Positions 1 through 8,755 of a stretch of DNA of 64,000 bases are shown piece by piece (the first letter of the stretch is position 1; every line of letters begins with the position of its first letter). The position numbers and the translations under genes were made by a program. Location of the stretch: assembly GCA_012728875.1 (NCBI GenBank), contig JAAYEF010000029.1, positions 109,485 to 173,484 on the forward strand, written 5' to 3'. Under the pieces are notes generated by a model. The model had not been told where the DNA came from, ran no database searches, and saw nothing but the letters and a program-made list of their open reading frames with translations. Source of the DNA: Candidatus Cloacimonadota bacterium (GTDB lineage: Bacteria; Cloacimonadota; Cloacimonadia; Cloacimonadales; Cloacimonadaceae).

Positions 1-149
1 GTGAAAAGCTGGCAAGCCTCCCCCACCGCGGGCAAAATCTCGAAGGTGCTAATGGGGATCAAGAGCTCGAAGGACAGCCCAGAAGCGGTTTCAAGCACGG
101 CGTTTACCGGGTCTTTGTGAAGCAGGATTCCCTTGATTGATTCTATCAT
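1..149 (-). CDS. ruvA: Holliday junction helicase subunit RuvA, N-terminal part (cut by window edge)
   Basis: The minus strand reads MIESIKGILLHKDPV, followed by a segment ending in the pattern PxSTFEILPAVGEA, which matches the N-terminal OB-fold of RuvA (family pattern MIGxLxGxLL... PMSTFxxLP). RuvA binds the four-way junction and loads the RuvB motor. Its ATG overlaps the ruvC stop in an ATGA, so the two are translationally coupled. Only about 49 codons are in the window. Confidence 0.85.
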   Translation of the reverse strand, partial: MIESIKGILLHKDPVNAVLETASGLSFELLIPISTFEILPAVGEACQLF

Positions 150-625
150 TTTTGAAATTTGATCCTGTGGTGATGGCACAGCGCCAGGCCCAAGGCATCG
201 TAGGCGTCATCGCGCTTGGGAGGGGTTTTCAGTTTTAGAAGCTGGTTCACCATATAGCGCATCTGTTCTTTGCTGGCATTGCCGTTTCCCACCACCGCTT
301 TTTTTACCTCGCGGGGACTGTATTCCACGATCGGAACTCCGTGCCGGGCTAGAGTGAGCAAGATCACTCCGCGCGCGTGCCCCAAGGTGAAAACACTGCG
401 GATGTGCTTGTGAAAGAACATGCTTTCCACCACTGCCACATCGGGCTTGAATTCTTCCAATACTCCGTCGATGGCGTTGAAAAGCAGATCCAGCCTGGCA
501 GGAAGCTCTTTTTGAGCGGTCAGGTCGACCACATCGCAACCCGCGCCGCTGATCCGGCGTCCGTCAAGTTCAAGCAGGCCATATCCGCAATAGCGGCTTC
601 CGGGATCTATCCCCAGAATGATCAC
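146..625 (-). CDS. ruvC: Crossover junction endodeoxyribonuclease RuvC
   Basis: RuvC resolves Holliday junctions by paired nicks after RuvAB branch migration. The 159-residue protein has the family length and starts with the RNase H-like strand ILGIDPGS. The acidic metal-binding set is visible: D7, E67 in VVES, and D140/D143 in DDAYDALGLA. The start is GTG and lies in a GTGA overlap with the yebC stop; the end overlaps ruvA by ATGA. The order yebC-ruvC-ruvA is a common bacterial operon. All expected catalytic residues are present. Confidence 0.97.
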   Translation of the reverse strand: MIILGIDPGSRYCGYGLLELDGRRISGAGCDVVDLTAQKELPARLDLLFNAIDGVLEEFKPDVAVVESMFFHKHIRSVFTLGHARGVILLTLARHGVPIVEYSPREVKKAVVGNGNASKEQMRYMVNQLLKLKTPPKRDDAYDALGLALCHHHRIKFQK

Positions 626-1374
626 TGTTCCTGGCTGAGGGCTTCCATCACTTCGTCGGAAACCTCAAAATTCGCATATACCTTTTGTACGTCGTCCAAA
701 TCTTCAAGCATCTCGATGAGACGGAAAAGCTTTTCGGCAACGTTATCCGCATTGATGGTATTCTTGGGAACCCGGGTCAGGCCAGCGTTTTCCACCGGCA
801 CGCCAATTTTTTCAAACTCACCCAAAACCGTGTGAAATTCGTCCACGGCAGTGTAGATATCGAATTGGTCGTCGCTTAGTTCGATGTCTTCAGCGCCGGC
901 TTCCAAAGCTTGCATCATGAATTCATCTTCATCCAAACCTTCGGCGGGAACGCTGAAATAACCCTTCAGGTCAAAATTCCAAGCCACCGAACCGCTTTCC
1001 GCCAGGTTTCCGCCATATTTGGAAAAAGCGTGTCTCAGTTCTGATACGGTGCGGTTTTTGTTGTCGGTCATCACTTCCACCACGATGCCCACGCCATTGT
1101 GACCATAGCCCTCATAAACTATTTCTTCGTAGGTGGCGCCTTCAATTTCCCCGGTGCCGCGTTTGATGGCGCGTTCGATGTTGTCTCGGGGCATATTTGC
1201 GGATCTTGCGCTCAGCATGGCTGTGCGAAGCCTGGGATTTGTGTCGGGGTCGCCGCCGCCATCTCTGGCGGCCAGAATGATTTCTTTCGCGATGCGGGTG
1301 AAAAGTTTGCCGCGTTTTGCATCTGCGGCTCCTTTTTTGTGTTTGATGGAACTCCATTTATTGTGTCCAGACAT
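622..1374 (-). CDS. yebC: YebC/PmpR-family translation/transcription factor
   Basis: The protein begins MSGHNKWSSIKHKKG and continues DAKRGKLFTRIAKEI, the hallmark of the YebC/PmpR/TACO1 family. Members are cytosolic; some act as transcriptional regulators, and recent work links the family to ribosome stalling at proline runs. Length is 250 residues, typical. I place the start at the ATG at 1374, five bases after a GAGG; the longer GTG start two codons upstream would overlap that Shine-Dalgarno. It is coupled to ruvC downstream. Confidence 0.95.
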   Translation of the reverse strand: MSGHNKWSSIKHKKGAADAKRGKLFTRIAKEIILAARDGGGDPDTNPRLRTAMLSARSANMPRDNIERAIKRGTGEIEGATYEEIVYEGYGHNGVGIVVEVMTDNKNRTVSELRHAFSKYGGNLAESGSVAWNFDLKGYFSVPAEGLDEDEFMMQALEAGAEDIELSDDQFDIYTAVDEFHTVLGEFEKIGVPVENAGLTRVPKNTINADNVAEKLFRLIEMLEDLDDVQKVYANFEVSDEVMEALSQEQ

Positions 1375-1451
1375 AAACACCTCTATAATTCTTATTTTTT
1401 AGCTTTGATTCCATACTTGTGTCAGCATCTCAAACACTTGGAAATATGTCA

Positions 1452-1487
1452 AGAAAAAAGGGGAAGGCTGTTTGATCAACCTTCCCC
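1452..1487 (-). terminator. Rho-independent terminator of the EF-G paralogue
   Basis: On the minus strand a GGGGAAGG/CCTTCCCC stem (1480-1487 with 1460-1467) is followed by a CTTTTTTCTT run. It sits between the EF-G-like stop and yebC, so it should end the EF-G-like transcript and keep the two units separate. Confidence 0.75.
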
Positions 1488-1522
1488 GGAATCTGAAACC
1501 TGCTGAAATGCAGGGCGTTACA

Positions 1523-3577
1523 TTAGGCGTCGGAATCCTGCCAGGCGGCGATCACTTTTGCCGCCACTTCATCCGGAACCTTCTCATAGTGGGAAAACTT
1601 CTGGGTGAAGCGTCCCCTGCCTTGGGTGAATGATTTCAGAGCAGGATAGTAGAAATACATCTCGGCAACAGGCATCTGAGCGTTCAGATATTGCTTTTTG
1701 CCACGCTGTTCCATGCCCATGATACGTCCGCGGCGGGTGCTCACATCGCCCATCACGTCGCCCATATATTCGCTGGGAACGATGATGGTAAGTTCGTGAA
1801 TCGGCTCCAAAAGGATGGGACGGCATTTTTTGAACCCTTCCTTCAAGGCCATGGAGGAGGCGATCTTGAAAGCCATTTCCGAGCTGTCCACATCGTGGTA
1901 GCTGCCGTAGTAAACTTCCACTGCGATGTCCACGACTTTGTAGCCGGCAATGATGCCTTTTTCCAGGGTTTCAACCAAGCCTTTTTCGATGGCGGGGATG
2001 AAGTTTGAAGGAATCACGCCACCCACGATGGAGTTGATGAACTGGAAGCCTTCTCCGCGCTCAGTGGGTTTGATGCGGAAAAACACTTCGCCATATTGAC
2101 CGCGTCCGCCGGATTGTTTTTTGTGACGATATTGGGATTCCCCGCTGCCGGTGATGGTTTCCTTATATGGAATGCGGGGTTCCTTCATCAAGGCATCCAC
2201 TTTATAGCGGTTTTTCAGCTTTTTGATAACCAACTGAAGCTGCTGCTCACCCATGCCGGAAATCACGTTTTCATGGGTTTCAACGTTCAATTCATAGCGG
2301 ATAGTGGGATCCTCAGCGATCACCCTCTGCAGCGCTGTGCCGATCTTATCTTCGTCGGACTGATTTGCTGCGCGGATGGTCTGCCAGTAGGTGGCTGTGG
2401 GAAGTTCCGGCAAGGGCATGCTCAGCTTGCTGCCAACGGCTGTGATGGAATCCATCGAACGGGCGTTTTTCAGCTTCACCATGGCACCAATTTCGCCAGC
2501 ACGGATTTCCTGGGTGTCCTGGCGATTTTTGCCCAGCATGTAATACATGTTTCCAGCCTTGTCTTTGGCGTCCTTTTCGGGGATGTAAAAATCCATTCCA
2601 GATTTCAGGCTGCCGGAGAAAACCCTCACGTAGGCATAGTCGCCCATGTTTGGATCGGCATAAAGCTTGAAAACGTAGCCCAGAAGCTCACCGTCGGGAG
2701 TGGCAACAAGTTCGCCAGCCTCTCCGTCTTTCAAAACCTGAATGGGGTTGGCGTCTTCCGGTGAGGGCAGATAATCGCAAACGCCATCCAAAAATGCCAT
2801 CACGCCCACTCCGGTGGAGGCGGAACAGCAGAAAGCGGGGCAAATTTCGCCTGCGGCAACGGCTTTTTTCAATCCGCCCAAAAGCTGTTCTTCGCTGAGT
2901 TCCATGTTTTCCAAGAAGCTGTTCGAAAGCTCTTCATCGGTTTTGGCGACTGCTTCCATCAATGCCAAACGCGCGTCTTCCACGGCGCTTTGCATATCAG
3001 CTGGCACATCGCCTTCTCCGGATGGCCGGATTGCTTTTTGGCGAATGATGTCCACCACACCTTCAAAGCCACCTTCGCGACCGATGGGCAGTTGGATCGG
3101 GGTGGGATTCAGTTCTGTATTCTCATGAATGGCTTCAATGGTCTTATAAAAATCCGCGTGTTCATTGTCCATGCGGTTAACCAGCACCGCTTTGCCCACT
3201 TTTTTGCGTTCCACCTGCTCGATGGCAAGCTCCAGCCCAACTTCAAAGCCACCGGTGGCGTTTGCCACCAAAAGCACGTTTTCAACGGCTGGAATGGCAA
3301 CTATGGCATCACCGATAAAGTCTGGCGTGCCGGGTGAATCCAAAAGATTGATTTTGTGGTCTTTGTGGTTCAAAAAGCCCAGGCTCAAGCTCAGCGAACT
3401 TTTCTTCGCGATTTCTTCGGAATCGAAGTCCATCACGGTGTTGCCTTCGTCCACTTTGCCCAATCGGGTGGTGGTTTTGGTCAAATGGAAAATTTGTTCC
3501 GCAAGGGATGTTTTTCCTGAACCGCCGGCTCCCATCATCAGGAGGTTGCGCAGTTTGGACATTTTGTATTCTTTCAT
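1523..3577 (-). CDS. EF-G-like translational GTPase (EF-G-2 type paralogue)
   Basis: 684 residues with EF-G domain order: G domain, domain II, then the EF-G III-V fold (the IPYKETI and GxGQYGEVF-type segments near the middle, and a VPSEYMGDVMGDVSTRRGRI segment split over domain V). G motifs: P-loop GAGGSGKT, NRMD in place of NKxD, and DSPGTPDF in place of DTPGHxDF. The catalytic His of the G3 motif is therefore a Thr, as in the EF-G-2 class rather than canonical FusA. I chose the ATG at 3577, which has GAGG six bases upstream; the ORF runs open ten codons further. The role is unknown: it is probably a ribosome-associated GTPase but not the main translocase. Confidence 0.88.
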   Translation of the reverse strand: MKEYKMSKLRNLLMMGAGGSGKTSLAEQIFHLTKTTTRLGKVDEGNTVMDFDSEEIAKKSSLSLSLGFLNHKDHKINLLDSPGTPDFIGDAIVAIPAVENVLLVANATGGFEVGLELAIEQVERKKVGKAVLVNRMDNEHADFYKTIEAIHENTELNPTPIQLPIGREGGFEGVVDIIRQKAIRPSGEGDVPADMQSAVEDARLALMEAVAKTDEELSNSFLENMELSEEQLLGGLKKAVAAGEICPAFCCSASTGVGVMAFLDGVCDYLPSPEDANPIQVLKDGEAGELVATPDGELLGYVFKLYADPNMGDYAYVRVFSGSLKSGMDFYIPEKDAKDKAGNMYYMLGKNRQDTQEIRAGEIGAMVKLKNARSMDSITAVGSKLSMPLPELPTATYWQTIRAANQSDEDKIGTALQRVIAEDPTIRYELNVETHENVISGMGEQQLQLVIKKLKNRYKVDALMKEPRIPYKETITGSGESQYRHKKQSGGRGQYGEVFFRIKPTERGEGFQFINSIVGGVIPSNFIPAIEKGLVETLEKGIIAGYKVVDIAVEVYYGSYHDVDSSEMAFKIASSMALKEGFKKCRPILLEPIHELTIIVPSEYMGDVMGDVSTRRGRIMGMEQRGKKQYLNAQMPVAEMYFYYPALKSFTQGRGRFTQKFSHYEKVPDEVAAKVIAAWQDSDA

Positions 3578-3892
3578 CACGTTCCTCGTTTTTCTATATA
3601 TAATCAATACAAATCATGTTTCCGACCATCAATATAGCCCAGAACAATCCATTTTTTTCTCTGCGGCATTGTTGTCAAACGCTTTTTTTGCGTAACTGGC
3701 GAATTGCCAAAATAATGCGTCCCACTTTGACGAAATCTTGAAGAAAACGATCTGTGAAAATGCCTCCATATTGCAAACCCATTTTTGGCTTGACCATAAG
3801 CCCGGTTCCAGCAAATTTGAGCGAAAATATCATAATTAACAGGTCATCCTTCTGATCTAAAGATCCCGGCTTGACCCAAACAAGGAATACAG
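3578..3892. other. Divergent intergenic region
   Basis: The 315 bases between the minus-strand EF-G paralogue and the plus-strand SGNH lipoprotein are AT-rich. They must hold two divergent promoters. I see no convincing gene; the small frames here have no family signal. A Shine-Dalgarno AAGGA lies just before the ATG at 3893. Confidence 0.5.
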
Positions 3893-4987
3893 ATGCGTGT
3901 TTCACACTTTTTCATCCTGATGGCAGCGCTGTTGCTTTTTGCCTGCAGTCCCACAAAACCGCCTCAAAAGGGCGAACTGCCCATCCGCATGGATTTGGCT
4001 CCCGCAGCTCAAATTGGCCAAACAGTCACCCGCGTGGCGGTTGGCATCACCAAAGGCGATTTCAGTCAAAACATGGACTTGAGTATCAGCGGCAACACTG
4101 CCGAAGGCGTCTTTGAAAGCTTGGAACCGGGACTTTACGCCATCGACGTTGCGGTTTACAACGGACAAAACCTGATCGCCACCGGGCAGGGGACCGGCTT
4201 GGTGAAACCTGGCGAAACCACCACGGTCCACATAAATTTGCAATTTGTACCGGGCGGGTTGGAAGTGGTGATTGGCTGGGGTTTGCCTTTGGAAAACGCA
4301 CGCCGTGTCCTCTTTTTGGGAAACAGTCTCACCTATTCCTATGGCGGTGTGGAAACCCATCTGCAAGCACTGTTGGAAGCCGCCAGACCGGACTGGAGAA
4401 TGGTGTTTGAATCCCGCTCCCCCGGCGGCTACACCCTCCAAAACCATTTTAACGACCCCCAAACCCGGCAAGCCATCACAAACGGAAACTGGGACCTCGT
4501 GATCCTGCAGGAACAAAGCTCCCGCCCTGTCACGCATCCCCAGCTTTTTTATCAATATGCAGATTCCCTGAACTCCCTGATCCGCTCAAACGGCGCTCAA
4601 ACCAGCTTTTACATGACTTGGGCGCGGGGGGACAACCCCTCCATGTATCTGCCCCTGCGGAATGCATACAACTACATCGGCGCCTTTTTGGACAGTCCTG
4701 TGGTGCCAGCCGGAGTGGCTTTTCATAATGCGGCTGATTTACCCGAACTGCCCAGCCTCTTCGACCCCGACCTCCTTCATCCCAGCATCCACGGAACCTA
4801 TCTGGTCGCCTGCCTCATGATGGCAAAAATCTGGAATATCAACCCGATTGGAAACCCCTACCAACCCATGCAAATAGACGCTCACACCGCTTTGGCTTTG
4901 CAGCAGCTTGCCTGGAACACCTTGCAAAATGAATATGGAAGCTTGAACAAAATTCCGCGCCTGCAGCCCCAACGCCGTGCCGCTTAA
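3893..4987 (+). CDS. SGNH/GDSL-like hydrolase lipoprotein
   Basis: A 364-residue envelope protein. Residues 1-18 form a signal peptide ending in the lipobox LLFAC, so it should be lipid-anchored. Residues ~25-130 look like a beta-sandwich (a SLEPGLYAIDV segment). The rest has SGNH hydrolase blocks: FLGNSLTYSYG (nucleophile Ser), WDLVILQEQS, and DLLHPSIHGTYL with the Asp/His pair. It is a probable esterase or acyl-hydrolase of unknown substrate. Monocistronic, converging on lpxK with an 8-base gap. The family is clear; the substrate is not. Confidence 0.82.
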   Translation: MRVSHFFILMAALLLFACSPTKPPQKGELPIRMDLAPAAQIGQTVTRVAVGITKGDFSQNMDLSISGNTAEGVFESLEPGLYAIDVAVYNGQNLIATGQGTGLVKPGETTTVHINLQFVPGGLEVVIGWGLPLENARRVLFLGNSLTYSYGGVETHLQALLEAARPDWRMVFESRSPGGYTLQNHFNDPQTRQAITNGNWDLVILQEQSSRPVTHPQLFYQYADSLNSLIRSNGAQTSFYMTWARGDNPSMYLPLRNAYNYIGAFLDSPVVPAGVAFHNAADLPELPSLFDPDLLHPSIHGTYLVACLMMAKIWNINPIGNPYQPMQIDAHTALALQQLAWNTLQNEYGSLNKIPRLQPQRRAA

Positions 4988-4995
4988 GATCGGTC

Positions 4996-6033
4996 TTACA
5001 AAATCCTGTCTTGAATCAAACGCTTGAGCCGACCCTCATCAGCACATTCCAACTTCATCCGCAGCGCAAGCGGATTCAAACACTCATGTAAAGCTAACTT
5101 GGACAAATCCTTCTCCGTGCAGAGCAGCACGGTTTCTGCGCCCAAAGCCTGAAAAACCTTTTCCAAATCCTCCCGCCGTGAAAAAGCATGGTGGTCCGCA
5201 AAGCGGAAATGCCTTTTCCAAGCCAAACCCAAGGCTCGAACGCTGTCTTCAAACGATTCCGGAACTGCGATGGAACTCAGCAAAACCAGTTCCCGATCCT
5301 TTAGTAAATCCAAAAAAACTGTATTTCCTTGTGTATCAACGAAGTCAACAGCTTTAAACTCACATTTCAGTGCGTTCCGAGCCGTCGCAGGCAAATTGCT
5401 TCCAAACGTGGTTCCGCCTTCTTTTTGAATCAAAACCAAGGCATCCGCACTTTTCAAAGCCGCAAGCGGTTCCCTCAGCCAGCCGGATGGAATCACGCGA
5501 CCATTGCCCAGACCCAATTTTGCGTCGAAGCAAACCAAATCAAGATCCCGGGCAATTTTCAGATGCTGGAATCCATCATCCAGAATCACCACATCCAGAT
5601 CAGGAAATTCGCTTAAAAGCAGCGATACGGCAGAAACACGCCTCTTCCCCACCACCACGGGCATTCCGGGCAGTTTTTGAGCCAAAAGCTGGGCTTCGTC
5701 GCCTGAATCCTCCACTCCCAAAACTATTTCCCTGCGGTTTGAAACAAGGCTGGGAACATTTTCCCGACTTCCACCGCAGCCGCGATGGCTGAGCCCCACT
5801 TTCAGCCCCATTTCCTGGAGCAGGGTTGCCAAATATATGCAAAATGGAGTTTTACCGCTGCCCCCACTGCCCAGATTTCCCACGCTGATCACCTTGCACG
5901 GAGCCTGCCAACCCTTCATTCTGTTTCTGCGCAGGCTTTGCACAGCGGAGTTCAAGCCCCCCAAAGGCAGCAGCAGATCGCTCAATAAACTGCGTTTATG
6001 AAGGTGTTTTTGGGCCAGCTCCTGCAGGTCCAA
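4996..6033 (-). CDS. lpxK: Tetraacyldisaccharide 4'-kinase LpxK
   Basis: LpxK phosphorylates the 4' position of the lipid A disaccharide at the inner membrane. The 345-residue protein has the P-loop ISVGNLGSGGSGKTPF (residues ~49-64), a VVILDDGFQHLKIARDLDLV segment and a C-terminal CTEKDLSKL, all typical of the family. Its presence implies an LPS-type outer membrane. It starts with TTG directly after the receiver stop (TGATTG) with GGGGAA just upstream. It is the last gene of a minus-strand operon. Confidence 0.95.
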   Translation of the reverse strand: MDLQELAQKHLHKRSLLSDLLLPLGGLNSAVQSLRRNRMKGWQAPCKVISVGNLGSGGSGKTPFCIYLATLLQEMGLKVGLSHRGCGGSRENVPSLVSNRREIVLGVEDSGDEAQLLAQKLPGMPVVVGKRRVSAVSLLLSEFPDLDVVILDDGFQHLKIARDLDLVCFDAKLGLGNGRVIPSGWLREPLAALKSADALVLIQKEGGTTFGSNLPATARNALKCEFKAVDFVDTQGNTVFLDLLKDRELVLLSSIAVPESFEDSVRALGLAWKRHFRFADHHAFSRREDLEKVFQALGAETVLLCTEKDLSKLALHECLNPLALRMKLECADEGRLKRLIQDRIL

Positions 6034-6417
6034 TCAACATTCCCCGCCAAATTTGGCATCAATCAAAGCCACGAGCCTTTCCACGTCGAAGGGTTTGAAC
6101 AAAACGTCCTTCAAACCATCGATTTTGGAACGCACCAAAACGTGGTCCGGATCGTAGCCAAAGCCGGTCATCATGATCACCGGAAGCGCGGGATCGTGGC
6201 CTTTCACGAGTGAAAACAGTTCATAGCCATCCATATCAGGCATGGCAATGTCCGTGATCACGAGGTCAATATTTCCGGCAAGAACCTCGTGCAGGGCGTC
6301 CAAACCGTTGCTGAAACCCAAAATCTGCCACTTTGGACGTAAAGCCCGCAGTTGCTCACGAAGCGATACAACAATGCCTTCCTCGTCGTCAACGATACAA
6401 ATTGTTTTATTTGTCAA
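6034..6417 (-). CDS. Stand-alone response-regulator receiver domain
   Basis: 127 residues consisting of one CheY-like receiver: acidic pair IVDDEEG near the N-terminus, phospho-acceptor D in LVITDIAMPDMDGYEL, the Thr in IMMTGFG, and the Lys in LFKPFD. There is no output domain. I start it at TTG 6417, which has a strong GGGAGG six bases upstream and overlaps the purC TGA as TTGA; the longer frame would lie inside purC. It sits between purC and lpxK; no histidine kinase is encoded nearby, so its partner and output are unknown. Confidence 0.88.
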   Translation of the reverse strand: MTNKTICIVDDEEGIVVSLREQLRALRPKWQILGFSNGLDALHEVLAGNIDLVITDIAMPDMDGYELFSLVKGHDPALPVIMMTGFGYDPDHVLVRSKIDGLKDVLFKPFDVERLVALIDAKFGGEC

Positions 6418-7295
6418 TCGAGTCCTCCCAAAATTATATCTCGGACCCTGCAATAGCGGTCCATCGTTTTTTCAATGATCTGAGGCGGTAAAACCGGCGC
6501 AGGCGGCTGTTTGTTCCATCCGATTTCGATCAAATAATCCCGGATAATCTGTTTGTCGAAACTGGCGGGGGTTTTGCCAACCGTGTATTGCCCAAGATCC
6601 CAAAACCTTGATGAATCCGGCGTCAATGCCTCATCCGCCAGGGTCAGTTCGCCACCTAGAAGTCCGAATTCGAACTTCGTATCCGCCAAAATGATGCCCT
6701 TTTCCTTCAGTTTGCGATATGCCCAGTCATACAGTTCCAGCGCATATTTCCGCGCCAGATCGGCACTGGCGGGGTCCATCGAGTCCCGCATCTGCTGGAA
6801 ACTGATGTTTTCATCGTGACCTTCCTCGGCTTTGGTGGAAGGAGTGAACAGCGCCTGGGGAAATTGTTCGCTTTCCTGCATTCCCGCTGGCAGTTCCAAG
6901 CCTCCAATGCTGTGGGAAACCTTATATTCCGCAAATGCCGAACCGCTCAAGTAGCCGCGCACAATGCATTCAAAGGGGATGATCTCCAGCTTTTTCACCA
7001 GCATGCTGCGATCCTTAAGATATTCCTTAAATGGTTGCAAAGCAGCCGGATAGGCGTCCACATCATCGGTGATGAAGTGGTTCGGAAGCAAGCCGGAACT
7101 CACCTTGAAAACATGCACGGCAATTTGGTTCAAAATGGCGCCTTTGCCGGGCAGAGTTTGCGAAAAGACCACATCAAAGGCGGAAACGCGGTCGCTGGTG
7201 ACAATCAACAGGGTTTCTCCGAGGTCAAAAATGTCCCGCACCTTCCCCTGATGGCAGCTCTTAACAATATCCAACTCTTTTATTCTCTTAAACAT
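6414..7295 (-). CDS. purC: Phosphoribosylaminoimidazole-succinocarboxamide synthase (SAICAR synthase)
   Basis: PurC joins aspartate to CAIR in de novo purine synthesis. The 293-residue protein has the family blocks GKVRDIFDLG (ATP-binding N-lobe), TSDRVSAFDVV, ECIVRGYLSGSAFAEY and ILADTKFEFG. The length suits the longer yeast Ade1-like form of the enzyme (~300 residues) better than the ~240-residue E. coli form. Three bases separate it from the UvrC-like gene upstream, and it overlaps the receiver start by TTGA, so it is part of one operon. Confidence 0.96.
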   Translation of the reverse strand: MFKRIKELDIVKSCHQGKVRDIFDLGETLLIVTSDRVSAFDVVFSQTLPGKGAILNQIAVHVFKVSSGLLPNHFITDDVDAYPAALQPFKEYLKDRSMLVKKLEIIPFECIVRGYLSGSAFAEYKVSHSIGGLELPAGMQESEQFPQALFTPSTKAEEGHDENISFQQMRDSMDPASADLARKYALELYDWAYRKLKEKGIILADTKFEFGLLGGELTLADEALTPDSSRFWDLGQYTVGKTPASFDKQIIRDYLIEIGWNKQPPAPVLPPQIIEKTMDRYCRVRDIILGGLD

Positions 7296-7298
7296 ATC

Positions 7299-8234
7299 TC
7301 ATCCTTTCCGATGTTTCACGTGATATTCATACAGTATACGTCTTTCATCCAAGTCATTTAGGTTGACCGCAAGCATCTCATTTTCACGGTAGGGGGTCTC
7401 TTCACGTGGAAAGTCGTGCCGCATACCCTGATGTTTGCACCAGCGCAAAAGACCGTTTTCCACCCCGAAATCCTCTTCCTCCCAGCTCAGGGACTTCGTC
7501 ACATAAAGGAAATTCAGCCAGTCCCGATAGCTTTGCAAGCGCTCTATTTCTTCATCCAAGAGGTCTGCCTTGGCAAAGTCCAAATCATCAAAATATTTAT
7601 CCCGTTCCTGGGCGACCATCTCCAAAATGCCGTTTTGCGGATGCAGATAAGCCTCGTTCAGGAGGGTGTCAAGCTTCTTGAGTTCGGCGTCCTCGCCATT
7701 TTCAAGGGCTAAACACCAGCCTTTACAGATGCCCTGATCCAGTTTTTCACAGGGGTAATTCTCTGTCTCGCAGTAGGGAAGCTTCAATATCCGCCCCAGG
7801 CTGTCCATCACGTCATACAGTAAAAAACGCCCGCGCCAGGGTCCGGCATAAGTCCAGTGGTCGTTGGTATCGTCTTTCAATGTCACAAAAGGGAAACGCC
7901 GTGCATCCAGAGCCAGATAGGCGTAGTCCCGGCTGGGCTGCATCATCTGCTGGTGTGGAACGCTGTTTTTCCCCAGAAAGATTTTCAGGCGAATGAGCGC
8001 ATCCACACTGCGTTCCTGGCTTTCCACGTCCAATGAATCTGCCAGCGCCGCCACCTCCGCAAAACGGGTGTCAATCTCAGCTTTTTTGCGGATGAAATTC
8101 AGGCGCTGAGCCAGGTTTGGCGTGATTCCGCACCACAGCGGCTCTTCGCCCTGGCGAAAACAAAAAAACACCCAGCCGCCGGGCAATTCAAAGCTCTCGG
8201 AAATTCGGGTTCCGTCCCATTTCAGCTTGATCAT
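7299..8234 (-). CDS. UvrC-like N-terminal-half protein (GIY-YIG-like + Cys cluster + UVR motif)
   Basis: 311 residues resembling the first half of UvrC. Residues ~19-47 fit a divergent GIY-YIG fold (GWVFFCF...LWCGITPNLAQRL; UvrC has GVYLF...YVGKAxNLxxR). Residues ~105-175 follow UvrC order: YLALDARRFPFVTL, GPWRGRFLLYDVMDSLG, then a C-x7-C-x7-C-x3-C Cys cluster (LPYC...YPCEK...GICKGWC) as in UvrC's Fe-S region. A UVR-type helix LDFAKADLLDEEIERLQ lies near 215-230. The C-terminal RNase H-like nuclease and HhH domains of UvrC are absent. It resembles Cho in extent but keeps a UVR motif. It is first in the purC-lpxK operon. Function is inferred only. Confidence 0.7.
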   Translation of the reverse strand: MIKLKWDGTRISESFELPGGWVFFCFRQGEEPLWCGITPNLAQRLNFIRKKAEIDTRFAEVAALADSLDVESQERSVDALIRLKIFLGKNSVPHQQMMQPSRDYAYLALDARRFPFVTLKDDTNDHWTYAGPWRGRFLLYDVMDSLGRILKLPYCETENYPCEKLDQGICKGWCLALENGEDAELKKLDTLLNEAYLHPQNGILEMVAQERDKYFDDLDFAKADLLDEEIERLQSYRDWLNFLYVTKSLSWEEEDFGVENGLLRWCKHQGMRHDFPREETPYRENEMLAVNLNDLDERRILYEYHVKHRKG

Positions 8235-8755
8235 GCGCCAAAGCTCTTGCTCCTGTACTTTGTGTCAATCAGAATCTTGCACCCAAATAAACATACCTGG
8301 GAAAAGCCTCCCCTTCGCCCTAAACCCCTGAAGCAATTCCACCTGGATCGTGCGCCTCAGGCACCCGCCTTTTTCGCGGGTGGGAGCAGAGAGCGAAGGC
8401 GGCGGGATTATTGCTTAACTCAAGGAAGCGCAGGGGTTTGTGCAGTTTTTTGGCAGTGAGATTTGAATTGCGCCATTTTGGTGGAAATTGCCGCCGGGTT
8501 TCAAGCCCTGATAGTAGCATAAATAAACCCATCAGCACAATCTGAGAGCCTTTTATATCCTGCATTGGCAGGAAATTATGGAAAAAATCCCACAAACCCA
8601 AATAAAAACGGCGTTTTTCCGCTTGACAAAATCGCTAAGTTCTTATTTAGGTGTAAGTCATGGCTCTATATGAAAAGAGCCTAAAGTGAATTGTAAATTC
8701 ATAACATCATGAAAAATAAATAGTTTATAGATATACATCGCAAGGGAGGTTGGTA
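8235..8755 (+). promoter_or_regulatory. Divergent intergenic region with candidate nrdD promoter
   Basis: 521 bases without a supported gene. TTGACA at 8623-8628 is a good -35, with a weaker AT-rich -10 (TATTTA or TTTAGG) at 8644-8651. A long AT-rich leader then runs to the Shine-Dalgarno AAGGGAGG before nrdD. At 8361-8385 there is a palindrome CACCCGCC...GCGGGTG that recurs in other intergenic gaps of this window (see 63726). No NrdR-box pair was recognised by eye. Confidence 0.45.

Noticed and set aside
3165..3695. Long plus-strand frame opposite the EF-G paralogue
   Set aside because: It is a codon-shadow of a well-supported gene on the other strand with no ribosome-binding site or domain.
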